The notes: generated by a model from the sequence alone, not told the origin. A stretch of DNA of 5,862 bases from an uncultured Erysipelotrichaceae bacterium (GCA_902767005.1 CACXFY010000049.1:1-5862); one strand, 5' to 3'; shown: positions 1 to 5,825, counted from the stretch's first letter. A program made the numbers and translations.

Positions 1-38
1 TGATATATATTTATTATTTTAAGTAAGATATTTTTCAT
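1..38 (-). CDS. Possible 5' end of a leftward gene, cut by the window edge
   Basis: Read on the minus strand, an ATG at 38-36 opens a frame that stays open to the window edge and begins MKNILLKIINIY. Seven bases upstream of the ATG is GGTGAG (minus strand, 47-42), which partly matches the anti-Shine-Dalgarno complement. A promoter-like pair lies just above it. The K-then-hydrophobic start could be a signal peptide or membrane anchor, but only 12 codons are visible and no product can be named. In such AT-rich DNA a 12-codon open frame could arise by chance. The case rests on the combination of start codon, ribosome binding site and promoter. Confidence 0.4.
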   Translation of the reverse strand, partial: MKNILLKIINIY

Positions 39-55
39 ACACTCACCATATTTCA

Positions 56-84
56 ATTTTACTATTTTTAGTTATTTTTTTCAA
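56..84 (-). promoter_or_regulatory. Putative leftward promoter
   Basis: On the minus strand, TTGAAA (84-79) and TAAAAT (61-56) are separated by exactly 17 bases, each matching the sigma-A consensus at five of six positions. Transcription would start near position 49, about 11 bases before the leftward ATG at 38. AT-rich sequence gives frequent false matches, so this is a prediction. Confidence 0.4.
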
Positions 85-117
85 GTATAAGAAATAGTTT
101 ATTAGTTTCATTTTTTT

Positions 118-126
118 TGATATAAT
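118..126 (+). promoter_or_regulatory. Extended -10 promoter of rnc
   Basis: TGATATAAT (118-126) is a perfect TGn extended -10 followed by a perfect TATAAT. No good -35 lies 17 bases upstream (98-103 reads tttatt), as is common for extended -10 promoters. The expected transcription start is near 133, only about 10 bases before the chosen rnc start codon. A run of eight T precedes the motif, and the same T-tract plus -10 recurs upstream of the RNase J-like gene. Confidence 0.55.
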
Positions 127-132
127 TACTTT

Positions 133-139
133 GGTGATC
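133..139 (+). promoter_or_regulatory. Ribosome binding site of rnc
   Basis: GGTGATC matches seven consecutive bases of the complement of the 16S 3' end (within AAGGAGGTGATC). It uses the downstream part of the Shine-Dalgarno instead of the usual AGGAGG. In this register the start codon at 143 is eight bases after the GG, which favours ATG 143 over ATG 140, GTG 134 or TTG 131. The site sits at the predicted 5' end of the transcript. Confidence 0.45.
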
Positions 140-142
140 ATG

Positions 143-808
143 ATGGAAGAGTTATTTAATAGATTAAATATAAAACCAAAGAATATTAAATTATATGAAA
201 CGGCTTTTAGTCATAGTTCTTATGTTAATGAACATAAAGTAAAGAATGATTATGAGAGATTAGAGTTTTTGGGAGACGCTGTACTTGATTTAGTAGTGGC
301 TGATTACTTGTATAATCATTATAAAGAGACTGAAGGAGAAATGACTAAAGTTAGAGCTAGTTATGTATGTGAGAATGCTAATTACGAGTATTCTACTTCT
401 TTAGGTCTTTCTAAATATATAAAAGTAGGTCATGGGGAAGAAATAGATGGTGGTATTTTTAAAAAAGCCATTGTTGCGGATATATTTGAAGCTTTAATGG
501 GAGCAATATACATAGATTTGGGATTTGCGACTGTAAGAAAAGTAATATTAGATATTATAGTACCTTATATTGAGAATCCTAAAGTATCATTTTTTAGTGA
601 TTATAAGAGTGCTCTACAAGAATATGTTCAAACTACACAAAAGAGTTTGGTTTATAATTTAATAAAGGAAGAAGGACCAGCTCATAATAAGACTTTTACA
701 GTTGAAGTTACAATTGATAATATTAAATATGGTGTAGGAGTAGGTAATAGTAAAAAGGAAGCTGAGCAAGAAGCTGCGAAAGAAGCTATAAATAAATTAG
801 CTGTTTGA
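143..808 (+). CDS. rnc: Ribonuclease III
   Basis: RNase III is the cytoplasmic, Mg2+-dependent endonuclease that cuts double-stranded RNA during rRNA maturation and mRNA turnover. The protein has 221 residues from ATG 143, the usual bacterial length. The N-terminal endonuclease domain (about 1-145) carries the signature ERLEFLGDAVL at 38-48, with E41 and D45, and a second acidic pair D113 and E116 in the ADIFEALMGA segment. All four metal-binding residues are therefore present. A double-stranded RNA-binding domain follows (about 152-219), with the GPAHNKTF loop and the SKKEAEQEAA helix. The frame extends upstream to a TTG at 131, but that start overlaps the predicted transcription start. ATG 143 is preferred because of GGTGATC spacing and family alignment. 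The gene stands alone: the smc and ftsY neighbours common in Bacilli are not seen downstream, where a terminator follows at once. Confidence 0.95.
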   Translation: MEELFNRLNIKPKNIKLYETAFSHSSYVNEHKVKNDYERLEFLGDAVLDLVVADYLYNHYKETEGEMTKVRASYVCENANYEYSTSLGLSKYIKVGHGEEIDGGIFKKAIVADIFEALMGAIYIDLGFATVRKVILDIIVPYIENPKVSFFSDYKSALQEYVQTTQKSLVYNLIKEEGPAHNKTFTVEVTIDNIKYGVGVGNSKKEAEQEAAKEAINKLAV

Positions 809-809
809 C

Positions 810-834
810 AAGACTTTTTGTAAAGTTTTTTTTT
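810..834 (+). terminator. Rho-independent terminator of rnc
   Basis: An 8-bp stem (810-817 with 822-829, one G-U pair) closes a TTGT loop and runs into an unbroken T tract to 834. It begins two bases after the rnc stop codon. The stem is AT-rich and only moderately stable, so some read-through is possible. Confidence 0.65.
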
Positions 835-867
835 GTTATTGCAATAAAGGTAAATATATGATTTAAT
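833..867 (+). promoter_or_regulatory. Probable promoter region of the export operon
   Basis: Two weak alternatives are visible. One is TTGTTA (833-838) with TATGAT (857-862) at an 18-base spacing. The other is TTGCAA (839-844) with TTTAAT (862-867) at 17 bases. Each -35 matches four of six consensus bases and each -10 five of six. A promoter is expected here because the rnc terminator lies just upstream, but sequence alone does not choose between them. Confidence 0.35.
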
Positions 868-869
868 TA

Positions 870-897
870 TATTGTAATAATACAATAATATATTGTA
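870..897 (+). repeat. Three alternating TATTGTA/TACAATA half-sites in the operon leader
   Basis: TATTGTA (870-876), its exact inverse TACAATA (881-887) and TATTGTA again (891-897) alternate with spacers of 4 and 3 bases. Centres are about 10-11 bp apart, one helical turn. The array sits between the predicted promoter and the ribosome binding site, where a repressor could bind, or where two mutually exclusive small hairpins could form in the leader RNA. The half-sites are AT-rich, so chance is not excluded. Confidence 0.4.
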
Positions 898-918
898 GAG
901 AATGGAGGATATGGAAAT

Positions 919-1446
919 ATGAAAAAACGTACAGGAATTATTGGAGTATTAATTGCAATTTTAGTTTTAGGTATTGGTTATGCAGCTATTACTGGTGTTG
1001 ATTTAATGGTAACTGGTAATGCTAATGTTAAACCAGATCAAGATAACTTTGCTGTTCATTTTGATACTAATACAGCACCATCTATTACAAAAGGTTCAGG
1101 AGTAGATACAGATGCTACTGTAACAGCTACTTATACTGATGATTTAGATGCTACTATTAATGTAGATGGCTTCACTAAGAAGGGTGATACTGCTACTGTT
1201 GTATATACTATAATCAACGAAAGTGAAGATTTAGATGCAACATTAAGTGGACCAGATATTGATACTACCGTTACTGGATATAATGATGAATATTTCACTG
1301 TATCAGCAACTTTAGGAAAAACAGAATTAAGTGCACAAGGTGATACTACTACTCTTACAGTAGTTGTAGAAGCTATTAAGACTCCAGTAGAAAATACAGA
1401 GTCTACAACAATCAATATTACTGTTCCAGCTGATCCTGTTCAATAA
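919..1446 (+). CDS. Exported TasA-like/SipW-substrate-type protein
   Basis: This is a 175-residue secreted protein with no confident individual name. A short basic start (KKR) is followed by a hydrophobic stretch (about 7-26) and then YAAITGVDLMVTGNANV, which resembles the start of TasA/CalY-family proteins cut by SipW-type peptidases. By analogy, cleavage is expected near GYA|A (22/23). The mature part is beta-strand-like: alternating hydrophobic residues, a KKGDTATVVYTIIN strand at 87-100 like the KPGD segment of TasA, and a closing GDTTTLTVVVEAIKTPVE strand at 141-158. By hand count it has 32 Thr and 18 Asp, no Cys and no Trp, with a net charge near -16. There is no LPXTG motif or second membrane segment, so it is probably released or assembled into a fibre. 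GGAGGA at 904-909 precedes the ATG. It is the first gene of the operon, 24 bp before the peptidase gene. The fibre role is inferred from family and context. Confidence 0.7.
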   Translation: MKKRTGIIGVLIAILVLGIGYAAITGVDLMVTGNANVKPDQDNFAVHFDTNTAPSITKGSGVDTDATVTATYTDDLDATINVDGFTKKGDTATVVYTIINESEDLDATLSGPDIDTTVTGYNDEYFTVSATLGKTELSAQGDTTTLTVVVEAIKTPVENTESTTINITVPADPVQ

Positions 1447-1470
1447 TAAAAAGATAGTGAGGGGAAGTAC

Positions 1471-2592
1471 ATGAAAAAGAATAATATGATTCTAAAACTT
1501 GAAGTATTGTTAGTACTACTATTGGGAACGTGTACTTTCTTTCGTTTTACTAGCAATAAAGTGTTTATTGCTTTTTTGCTATTATTTATAGCAATAGGAT
1601 TAGGCTTTCTCCTTAAGGGAGAAAAAATATTAAAAGTAGATAAAAAGAAAATATTACGTGTAATGATTATATTTGCGGTATTATATCTAGCTCTTTTCTA
1701 TATGTTAGGTATATATACTGGATTTGTTAAAGCAACAAATCAATTTGGTATTAAAACAATATTTAATTATATAATACCGATTACAATAATCATTATTTGT
1801 ACTGAATATATTAGAAAGAAACTATTAATTAATGAAAGCTATAGATCAAAAGCATTAGTTGTTATATTAACGACATTTATAGATGTGTTACTGTATATTA
1901 ATTTATATGATTCTAGTAGCTTAGATAGTTTCTTAATATTAGTTGGTTTTGTGGCTTTCGCAGCTGTTGCTAATAACTTGTTATATAATTTTATATGTAC
2001 TCGTTATGGTATTAAGCCAATTATTACTTATAAGTTAATTATTACTTTATATGTTTATATAATACCTTATGTACCAGATGTATATATTTACTTTAGAACC
2101 TTTGTTAGAATGCTTTTTCCATTAATAATTTATTTATATTTGGATAAGTATTATAATAAAGATATGAATGCTATTAATAAGAAAGAAGCTAAGACACAGA
2201 TTGCTAGTTTAGCTATAGGTGTAGTTCTTATAACAGCAATAATAATGCTAATATCATGTAAGTTCTATTACGGTATCTTAGTAATAGGTAGTGATTCTAT
2301 GTCTAAGACAATAGAAAAAGGAGATGCAGTCTTCTTTGTAGCAGATAAAGATAGTGTTCATGAAAAAGATGTTATTGTTTTTAATAGAAAAGATGTTAAA
2401 ATAGTACATAGAGTAGTTAAAAAAGTAAATATTAATGATGGAGTTAGATATTATACTAAAGGTGATGCTAATAAAGAATTAGATGACTTCTATACTGAAG
2501 ATAAAGATTTAATTGGGAAAGTTATATTTAAGGTTAAATATATTGGAAAACCAACATTATGGTTAAGAAATGTTTTTGATAAAGAGGGATGA
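1471..2592 (+). CDS. sipW: SipW/ER-type signal peptidase I with a polytopic N-terminal membrane domain
   Basis: This is a membrane-bound serine protease that removes signal peptides outside the membrane; the likely substrate is the protein encoded just upstream. The C-terminal third is the peptidase: VIGSDSMSKTIEKGD at 271-284 holds the nucleophile Ser276, followed by DVIVF (300-304), IVHRVV (311-316) with His313 and TKGDANKELDD (329-339). His at 313 instead of the Lys of typical bacterial SPase I marks the Sec11/SipW branch, and the GDAN box with D338/D339 fits it. The first 265 residues contain about nine hydrophobic segments (roughly 7-24, 30-49, 62-84, 98-115, 128-146, 152-172, 185-205, 210-225 and 244-263). 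At 373 residues the protein is about twice the size of SipW. I do not recognise the N-terminal domain. The ribosome binding site is AGGGGA just before ATG 1471. The gene's end meets the next gene's start, indicating one transcript. Confidence 0.85.
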   Translation: MKKNNMILKLEVLLVLLLGTCTFFRFTSNKVFIAFLLLFIAIGLGFLLKGEKILKVDKKKILRVMIIFAVLYLALFYMLGIYTGFVKATNQFGIKTIFNYIIPITIIIICTEYIRKKLLINESYRSKALVVILTTFIDVLLYINLYDSSSLDSFLILVGFVAFAAVANNLLYNFICTRYGIKPIITYKLIITLYVYIIPYVPDVYIYFRTFVRMLFPLIIYLYLDKYYNKDMNAINKKEAKTQIASLAIGVVLITAIIMLISCKFYYGILVIGSDSMSKTIEKGDAVFFVADKDSVHEKDVIVFNRKDVKIVHRVVKKVNINDGVRYYTKGDANKELDDFYTEDKDLIGKVIFKVKYIGKPTLWLRNVFDKEG

Positions 2593-2594
2593 AA

Positions 2595-3950
2595 ATGAGT
2601 AAGAAGATTGATACTAGGAAAAGAGATATTAGGAATTTAGTTATTGTTGTAAGTACTACACTTATAATTGGGTTGGTATTATTATGTGTATATTTTATTA
2701 GTGGTACTAATAAAGTAATGACATATAAAGAATCTAGCGATATCGATTATAAAGTTATGCTTAAAGATAATGAATTCTATGAGAAGAATTATCAAGATAA
2801 GAATAAAGGTTATATTGCTAGTATAATTGATTCTATTTTAATTACTAATTTTAATTATAATGTAGATTTCTCTGAAGATGTTAACTATGATTATTCTTAT
2901 AAATTAGTTGCTGAAATAGATGTTAAAGATCAAAAGAATGATAATAATATTTATCATTTTAGTGAAGTATTATCTGAGAAAAAGAATAGTACTGACCTTG
3001 GAGATATCAAAATAGATATTAATAATTTAAGTGTTAACTTTCCAAAATATAATAATATAATTAGTAAATTTAAAAATATTTATGAATTGAATAATATTAC
3101 TAGTGATTTAAATGTTAATTTATATGTAACTATTAATAATATTAATGGTAGAGAAGTTAAGAAATTTTCAGATAAAAAAGTTGCTAGTTTAATTGTTCCT
3201 TTAACTCAAAATACTGTAAGTATTGATACAAGTAAGAATATTAATTTAGATAATAATGTTATCGAATTAGAGAGTGGTACTTATCAAACTTGGTTATTAG
3301 GACTTGGGTTAGTATTTATACTAGTTGGTATTATTTATACAGTATGCTTAGTTATTTATCTAAAGAAGAGTAGAACTGCTCAAATGATTTATGATAAAGA
3401 AATTAGGAATATTATGAGTAATTATGATGGATATATTCAAAGAATTACTGATTCATATGATATGGGTACTTCTCAAGTATTAAAGATTGAAAGCTTTAAT
3501 GATATTTTAGAGATTAGAGATACCTTAAAACAACCTATATTAATGCTTGAAAATGAAAAGAAAGATGGAACATTCTTTATAATACCTGCTACTAATAATT
3601 TGATTTATACTTATGCATTAAGAGTAGTTGATATTAAAGCTAAGATGGATGGTAAAGAAGTTCCTACATATAATATTACTGAAATAATTGCTCAAGACTT
3701 TGAAAAGAAAAAGAAATATACCGATAAGTATATTAAAGAACAAATTACTATGACTACTGCTATGCCTAAGGTAGATGAGTCTAATGTAATTCAAGGTTCT
3801 AAAGATAAAGAAAACAATTTATATGATCAGTTAGAGAGAACAAGTAGTTTTGACTTTAGTAGTATTCAAAAAGAAAAGAAAGTTGAAAAGAAAAAGAAGA
3901 AAAAAAAGAAAAAAGCTGCTAAAACAGAAACAAAGAAAGAAGATAAATAA
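2595..3950 (+). CDS. DUF5305-like two-pass membrane protein
   Basis: This 451-residue protein has a basic N-terminus, one membrane span (about 15-36), an outside domain (about 37-232), a second span (about 233-256) and a cytoplasmic domain. The start of the outside domain (DYKVMLKDNEFYEKNY, then SIIDSILITNFNYNVDFSEDVNYDYSYKL in two pieces) looks like DUF5305, a family of unknown biochemical function often encoded beside SipW-type peptidases. The inner part includes ESFNDILEIRDTLKQPI (299-315) and FFIIPATNNLIYTYALR (about 327-343), which resemble the C-terminal part of the same family. The last 25 residues are very lysine-rich. ATG 2589 overlaps the previous stop codon as ATGA, but ATG 2595 is preferred because GAGGG at 2584-2588 is then six bases away. 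Tight coupling to the peptidase gene suggests the two proteins act together. A role as export or assembly partner is an inference. Family assignment is from memory of motif patterns. Confidence 0.7.
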   Translation: MSKKIDTRKRDIRNLVIVVSTTLIIGLVLLCVYFISGTNKVMTYKESSDIDYKVMLKDNEFYEKNYQDKNKGYIASIIDSILITNFNYNVDFSEDVNYDYSYKLVAEIDVKDQKNDNNIYHFSEVLSEKKNSTDLGDIKIDINNLSVNFPKYNNIISKFKNIYELNNITSDLNVNLYVTINNINGREVKKFSDKKVASLIVPLTQNTVSIDTSKNINLDNNVIELESGTYQTWLLGLGLVFILVGIIYTVCLVIYLKKSRTAQMIYDKEIRNIMSNYDGYIQRITDSYDMGTSQVLKIESFNDILEIRDTLKQPILMLENEKKDGTFFIIPATNNLIYTYALRVVDIKAKMDGKEVPTYNITEIIAQDFEKKKKYTDKYIKEQITMTTAMPKVDESNVIQGSKDKENNLYDQLERTSSFDFSSIQKEKKVEKKKKKKKKKAAKTETKKEDK

Positions 3951-3952
3951 TT

Positions 3953-3979
3953 AGAGAAGTTTTACTTCTCTTTTTCCTT
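3953..3979 (+). terminator. Rho-independent terminator of the export operon
   Basis: A perfect 7-bp stem AGAGAAG/CTTCTCT (3953-3959 with 3965-3971) closes a 5-base loop and is followed by a T-rich tract. It begins three bases after the stop codon of the DUF5305-like gene. It separates the export operon from the RNase J-like gene, whose promoter starts immediately downstream. Confidence 0.75.
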
Positions 3980-3985
3980 GTTTTT

Positions 3986-3994
3986 TGATATAAT
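3986..3994 (+). promoter_or_regulatory. Extended -10 promoter of the RNase J-like gene
   Basis: TGATATAAT (3986-3994) is a perfect extended -10, preceded by a T run and lacking a convincing -35 17 bases upstream (3966-3971, inside the terminator stem). Transcription should start near 4001 and give a leader of about 43 bases. The 16 bases TTTTTTGATATAATTA at 3981-3996 are identical to those at 113-128 upstream of rnc. Confidence 0.55.
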
Positions 3995-4032
3995 TATTAT
4001 GCTGTTTATTCGATGTGTATGATTTATTATGA

Positions 4033-4038
4033 AAGGAG
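4033..4038 (+). promoter_or_regulatory. Ribosome binding site of the RNase J-like gene
   Basis: AAGGAG ends five bases before ATG 4044. An in-frame ATG at 4029 would place this site inside the coding sequence, so 4044 is chosen. It also gives MSKIKIFALGG, the usual RNase J beginning. Confidence 0.8.
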
Positions 4039-4043
4039 AAAAA

Positions 4044-5696
4044 ATGAGTAAAATTAAGATTTTTGCACTTGGCGGATTAAATGAAAATGGTAAGAACATG
4101 TATGTTGTTAATGTAGATGAAGATATTTTTGTTTTTGATGCCGGATTAGAATATGATAATGATTTAAATTTAGGTATAGATTATATTATACCTAATATCG
4201 ATTATTTAATTAAAAATAGAAAGAATATTAAAGGTATTTTTATATCACATGGTCATGAAGGTAATTGTGGTGCAGTACCAGATATATTAACTAGTTTACC
4301 TGAAGTACCTATTTATGGTACTAAATTAACTTTAGAGATTATTAAGAGAGATATAGATGAAAAATTAGTTAATAATTATAAGTTTGTAGAGATTAAACCA
4401 CATGTTAAATTAGATTTTGGTAATAATAGTGTATTTCCTATTAGTGTTACACATTCTATACCAGATGCTGTATGTTATGTTTTATATACTCCTGATGGAG
4501 CAGTAGTATATACAGGAGATTTTACATTTGATTCATCAATGTTAGGTTCTTATAAGACTGATATTGGTAAATTAGCTTATGTAGGTAAACAAGGTGTTTT
4601 ATGTTTACTTTGTGAATCTTTTTATGCTGATAAACCTGGTCATACAAGTCCTAACAATCGTATTAATGGTTTTATTAAAGATTTATTAAATCATACTGAG
4701 AACCGTATTATTGCGACTATTTTTACAGCACATTATTCACGTATACAAGAGATTTTTGATGAAGTAAGTAAAACACATCGTAAAGTAGTAATAATGGGTA
4801 AACCATTACAAGAATTAATATATAGTGCTATTGATGAAGGATATTTAAAGATAGATAAGAGTGTTATTGGTACATTAACTGATTTAGATAATAAAGATAC
4901 TGTAATCTTAATATATGATGATAAAGAAAAACCATTTGCTAATTTAGATAGAATTATTAAAGGTTATGATAAGTTTATTAAGATTAAAGATACAGATACT
5001 ATCTTTATTACTGAGCCAAGTTATCCAGGTATTGAAAAGAGAATGGCTCTTATTATGGATGAAGTAGCAATGTTAGGTGCTGATGCTGTGGCATTATCTA
5101 GTAAAAAGCATTTATTACATCATGCTTCGAGAGAAGATTTAATGTTAATGATTGATTTAATGAATCCAAAGTATTATTTTCCAGTTAAAGGGGAATATCG
5201 TCAACAATATGTTAATGCTGAAATAGCAGAGGCTTTAGGTATCTCTAAAGATAATATTGTTTTAAAATTAAATGGTGATGTTTTTGAAATGATTGATGGA
5301 GAAAATACTAATAGTACAGAACATATCGATGTAGATTCTATCTTAATAGATGGTAATACAACTGATGATGTTGGTAACTTAGTATTAAAAGATCGTGAAA
5401 TGTTGTCAGAAAATGGTATTGTAATTATTAGTTGTACTTTGGATAAAGATACTAAACAAATATTAGGTGGACCTGAGATATTAACTAGAGGATTTATCTA
5501 TGTTAAGGAGAGTCAAAACTTATTAGAAGAGACTAAAAAAGTTGCTAGAGAAGCAATAGAAGCTGATATTGAATTAAATGCTAAAAGAATAGATTATTCA
5601 CAAATTAAGAATGATGTAAGAGATGTATTAGGTAAGTTCTTCTATAAAGAGACTGAGTCTAAACCTATGATTATTACAGTAATACAAGAAGTTTAA
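4044..5696 (+). CDS. rnj: RNase J-family protein with degenerate active site (RNase J2-like)
   Basis: RNase J enzymes are cytoplasmic metallo-beta-lactamase/beta-CASP nucleases for rRNA maturation and mRNA decay. This 550-residue protein is full length and colinear with the family: FALGGLNENGKNMYVV start, FDAGLEY (31-37), THSIPD (136-141), TGDFTFD (157-163), beta-CASP region (about 200-350), KYYFPVKGEYR (377-386), ILIDG (433-437) and the C-terminal KPMIITVIQEV. However, the HxHxDH motif reads H69-G-H71-E-G73-N74, so the Asp and last His are missing. The usual HxSGH reads H356-L-L-H359-H360, losing Ser-Gly. The beta-CASP GSQGE segment is replaced by YDDKEKP (291-297). H137, D159 and H360 remain. 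Bacillus RNase J2 is likewise degenerate and works with J1, so this may be a structural or regulatory partner of a J1 encoded elsewhere. It has its own promoter. Reduced nuclease activity is inferred, not shown. Confidence 0.9.
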   Translation: MSKIKIFALGGLNENGKNMYVVNVDEDIFVFDAGLEYDNDLNLGIDYIIPNIDYLIKNRKNIKGIFISHGHEGNCGAVPDILTSLPEVPIYGTKLTLEIIKRDIDEKLVNNYKFVEIKPHVKLDFGNNSVFPISVTHSIPDAVCYVLYTPDGAVVYTGDFTFDSSMLGSYKTDIGKLAYVGKQGVLCLLCESFYADKPGHTSPNNRINGFIKDLLNHTENRIIATIFTAHYSRIQEIFDEVSKTHRKVVIMGKPLQELIYSAIDEGYLKIDKSVIGTLTDLDNKDTVILIYDDKEKPFANLDRIIKGYDKFIKIKDTDTIFITEPSYPGIEKRMALIMDEVAMLGADAVALSSKKHLLHHASREDLMLMIDLMNPKYYFPVKGEYRQQYVNAEIAEALGISKDNIVLKLNGDVFEMIDGENTNSTEHIDVDSILIDGNTTDDVGNLVLKDREMLSENGIVIISCTLDKDTKQILGGPEILTRGFIYVKESQNLLEETKKVAREAIEADIELNAKRIDYSQIKNDVRDVLGKFFYKETESKPMIITVIQEV

Positions 5697-5709
5697 TTAA
5701 ACTTCTTTT
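5686..5709 (+). terminator. Palindromic hairpin overlapping the end of the RNase J-like gene
   Basis: A perfect 22-base palindrome (5686-5707) spans the last three codons and the stop, and can fold as a 9-bp stem (5686-5694 with 5699-5707) with an AATT loop. The T tract after it is short (part of CTTCTTTTA), so termination is probably partial. It lies three bases before the tRNA, which has no obvious promoter of its own, so it could equally protect or help process the mRNA 3' end. Confidence 0.45.
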
Positions 5710-5711
5710 AC

Positions 5712-5788
5712 GTTTCCGTAGCTCAGTAGGATAGAGCAATCGCCTCCTAAGCGATAGGTCACGAGTTCGACTCTCGTCGGGAACACCA
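5712..5788 (+). tRNA. tRNA-Arg, anticodon CCU
   Basis: A complete 77-base cloverleaf with encoded CCA. The acceptor stem pairs 5712-5718 with 5778-5784, with one G-U. The D stem GCTC/GAGC is at 5721-5724 and 5734-5737, and the anticodon stem ATCGC/GCGAT at 5739-5743 and 5751-5755. The loop is CTCCTAA, with anticodon CCT at 5746-5748. The variable loop is five bases (5756-5760). The T stem ACGAG/CTCGT (5761-5765, 5773-5777) closes a TTCGACT loop. The discriminator A is 5785 and CCA is 5786-5788. It reads AGG codons, which the neighbouring genes use (for example early in the DUF5305-like gene). It sits 15 bp after the RNase J-like stop codon, so it is probably made by read-through of that transcript, or from an undetected promoter within the gene's end. 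Confidence 0.97.
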
Positions 5789-5796
5789 TAGAAATT

Positions 5797-5825
5797 AACT
5801 ATGTGTTATATAGCACATAGTTTTT
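5797..5825 (+). terminator. Rho-independent terminator after the tRNA
   Basis: A perfect 9-bp stem AACTATGTG/CACATAGTT (5797-5805 with 5814-5822), extendable by a U-G pair, closes an A/T-rich loop and is followed by TTTTT. It begins nine bases after the CCA end and is one of the two clearest terminators in the window. Confidence 0.85.

Noticed and set aside
131..142. Upstream starts for rnc (TTG 131, GTG 134, ATG 140)
   Set aside because: They fall on or beside the predicted transcription start and leave no usable Shine-Dalgarno spacing. ATG 143 fits the GGTGATC site and the family N-terminus.
682..885. Minus-strand open frame of 67 codons
   Set aside because: It lies antisense to the end of rnc and crosses its terminator and the next promoter region. 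No ribosome binding site or recognisable protein features; composition is that of AT-rich chance sequence.
1131..1415. Minus-strand open frame of 94 codons
   Set aside because: It is fully antisense to the exported-protein gene. Its Val/Ser-rich product mirrors the Asp/Thr codons of the real gene, so it is a shadow.
3899..3922. A_AAA_AAG slippery sequence in the lysine-rich tail
   Set aside because: The -1 frame reaches a stop within a few codons and there is no evident stimulating structure, so it would only shorten the tail slightly. The run is explained by Lys codons.
3999..4022. Seven-codon leader peptide frame (MLFIRCV) before the RNase J-like gene
   Set aside because: Its ATG overlaps the predicted transcription start, it has no ribosome binding site and no repeated control codons.
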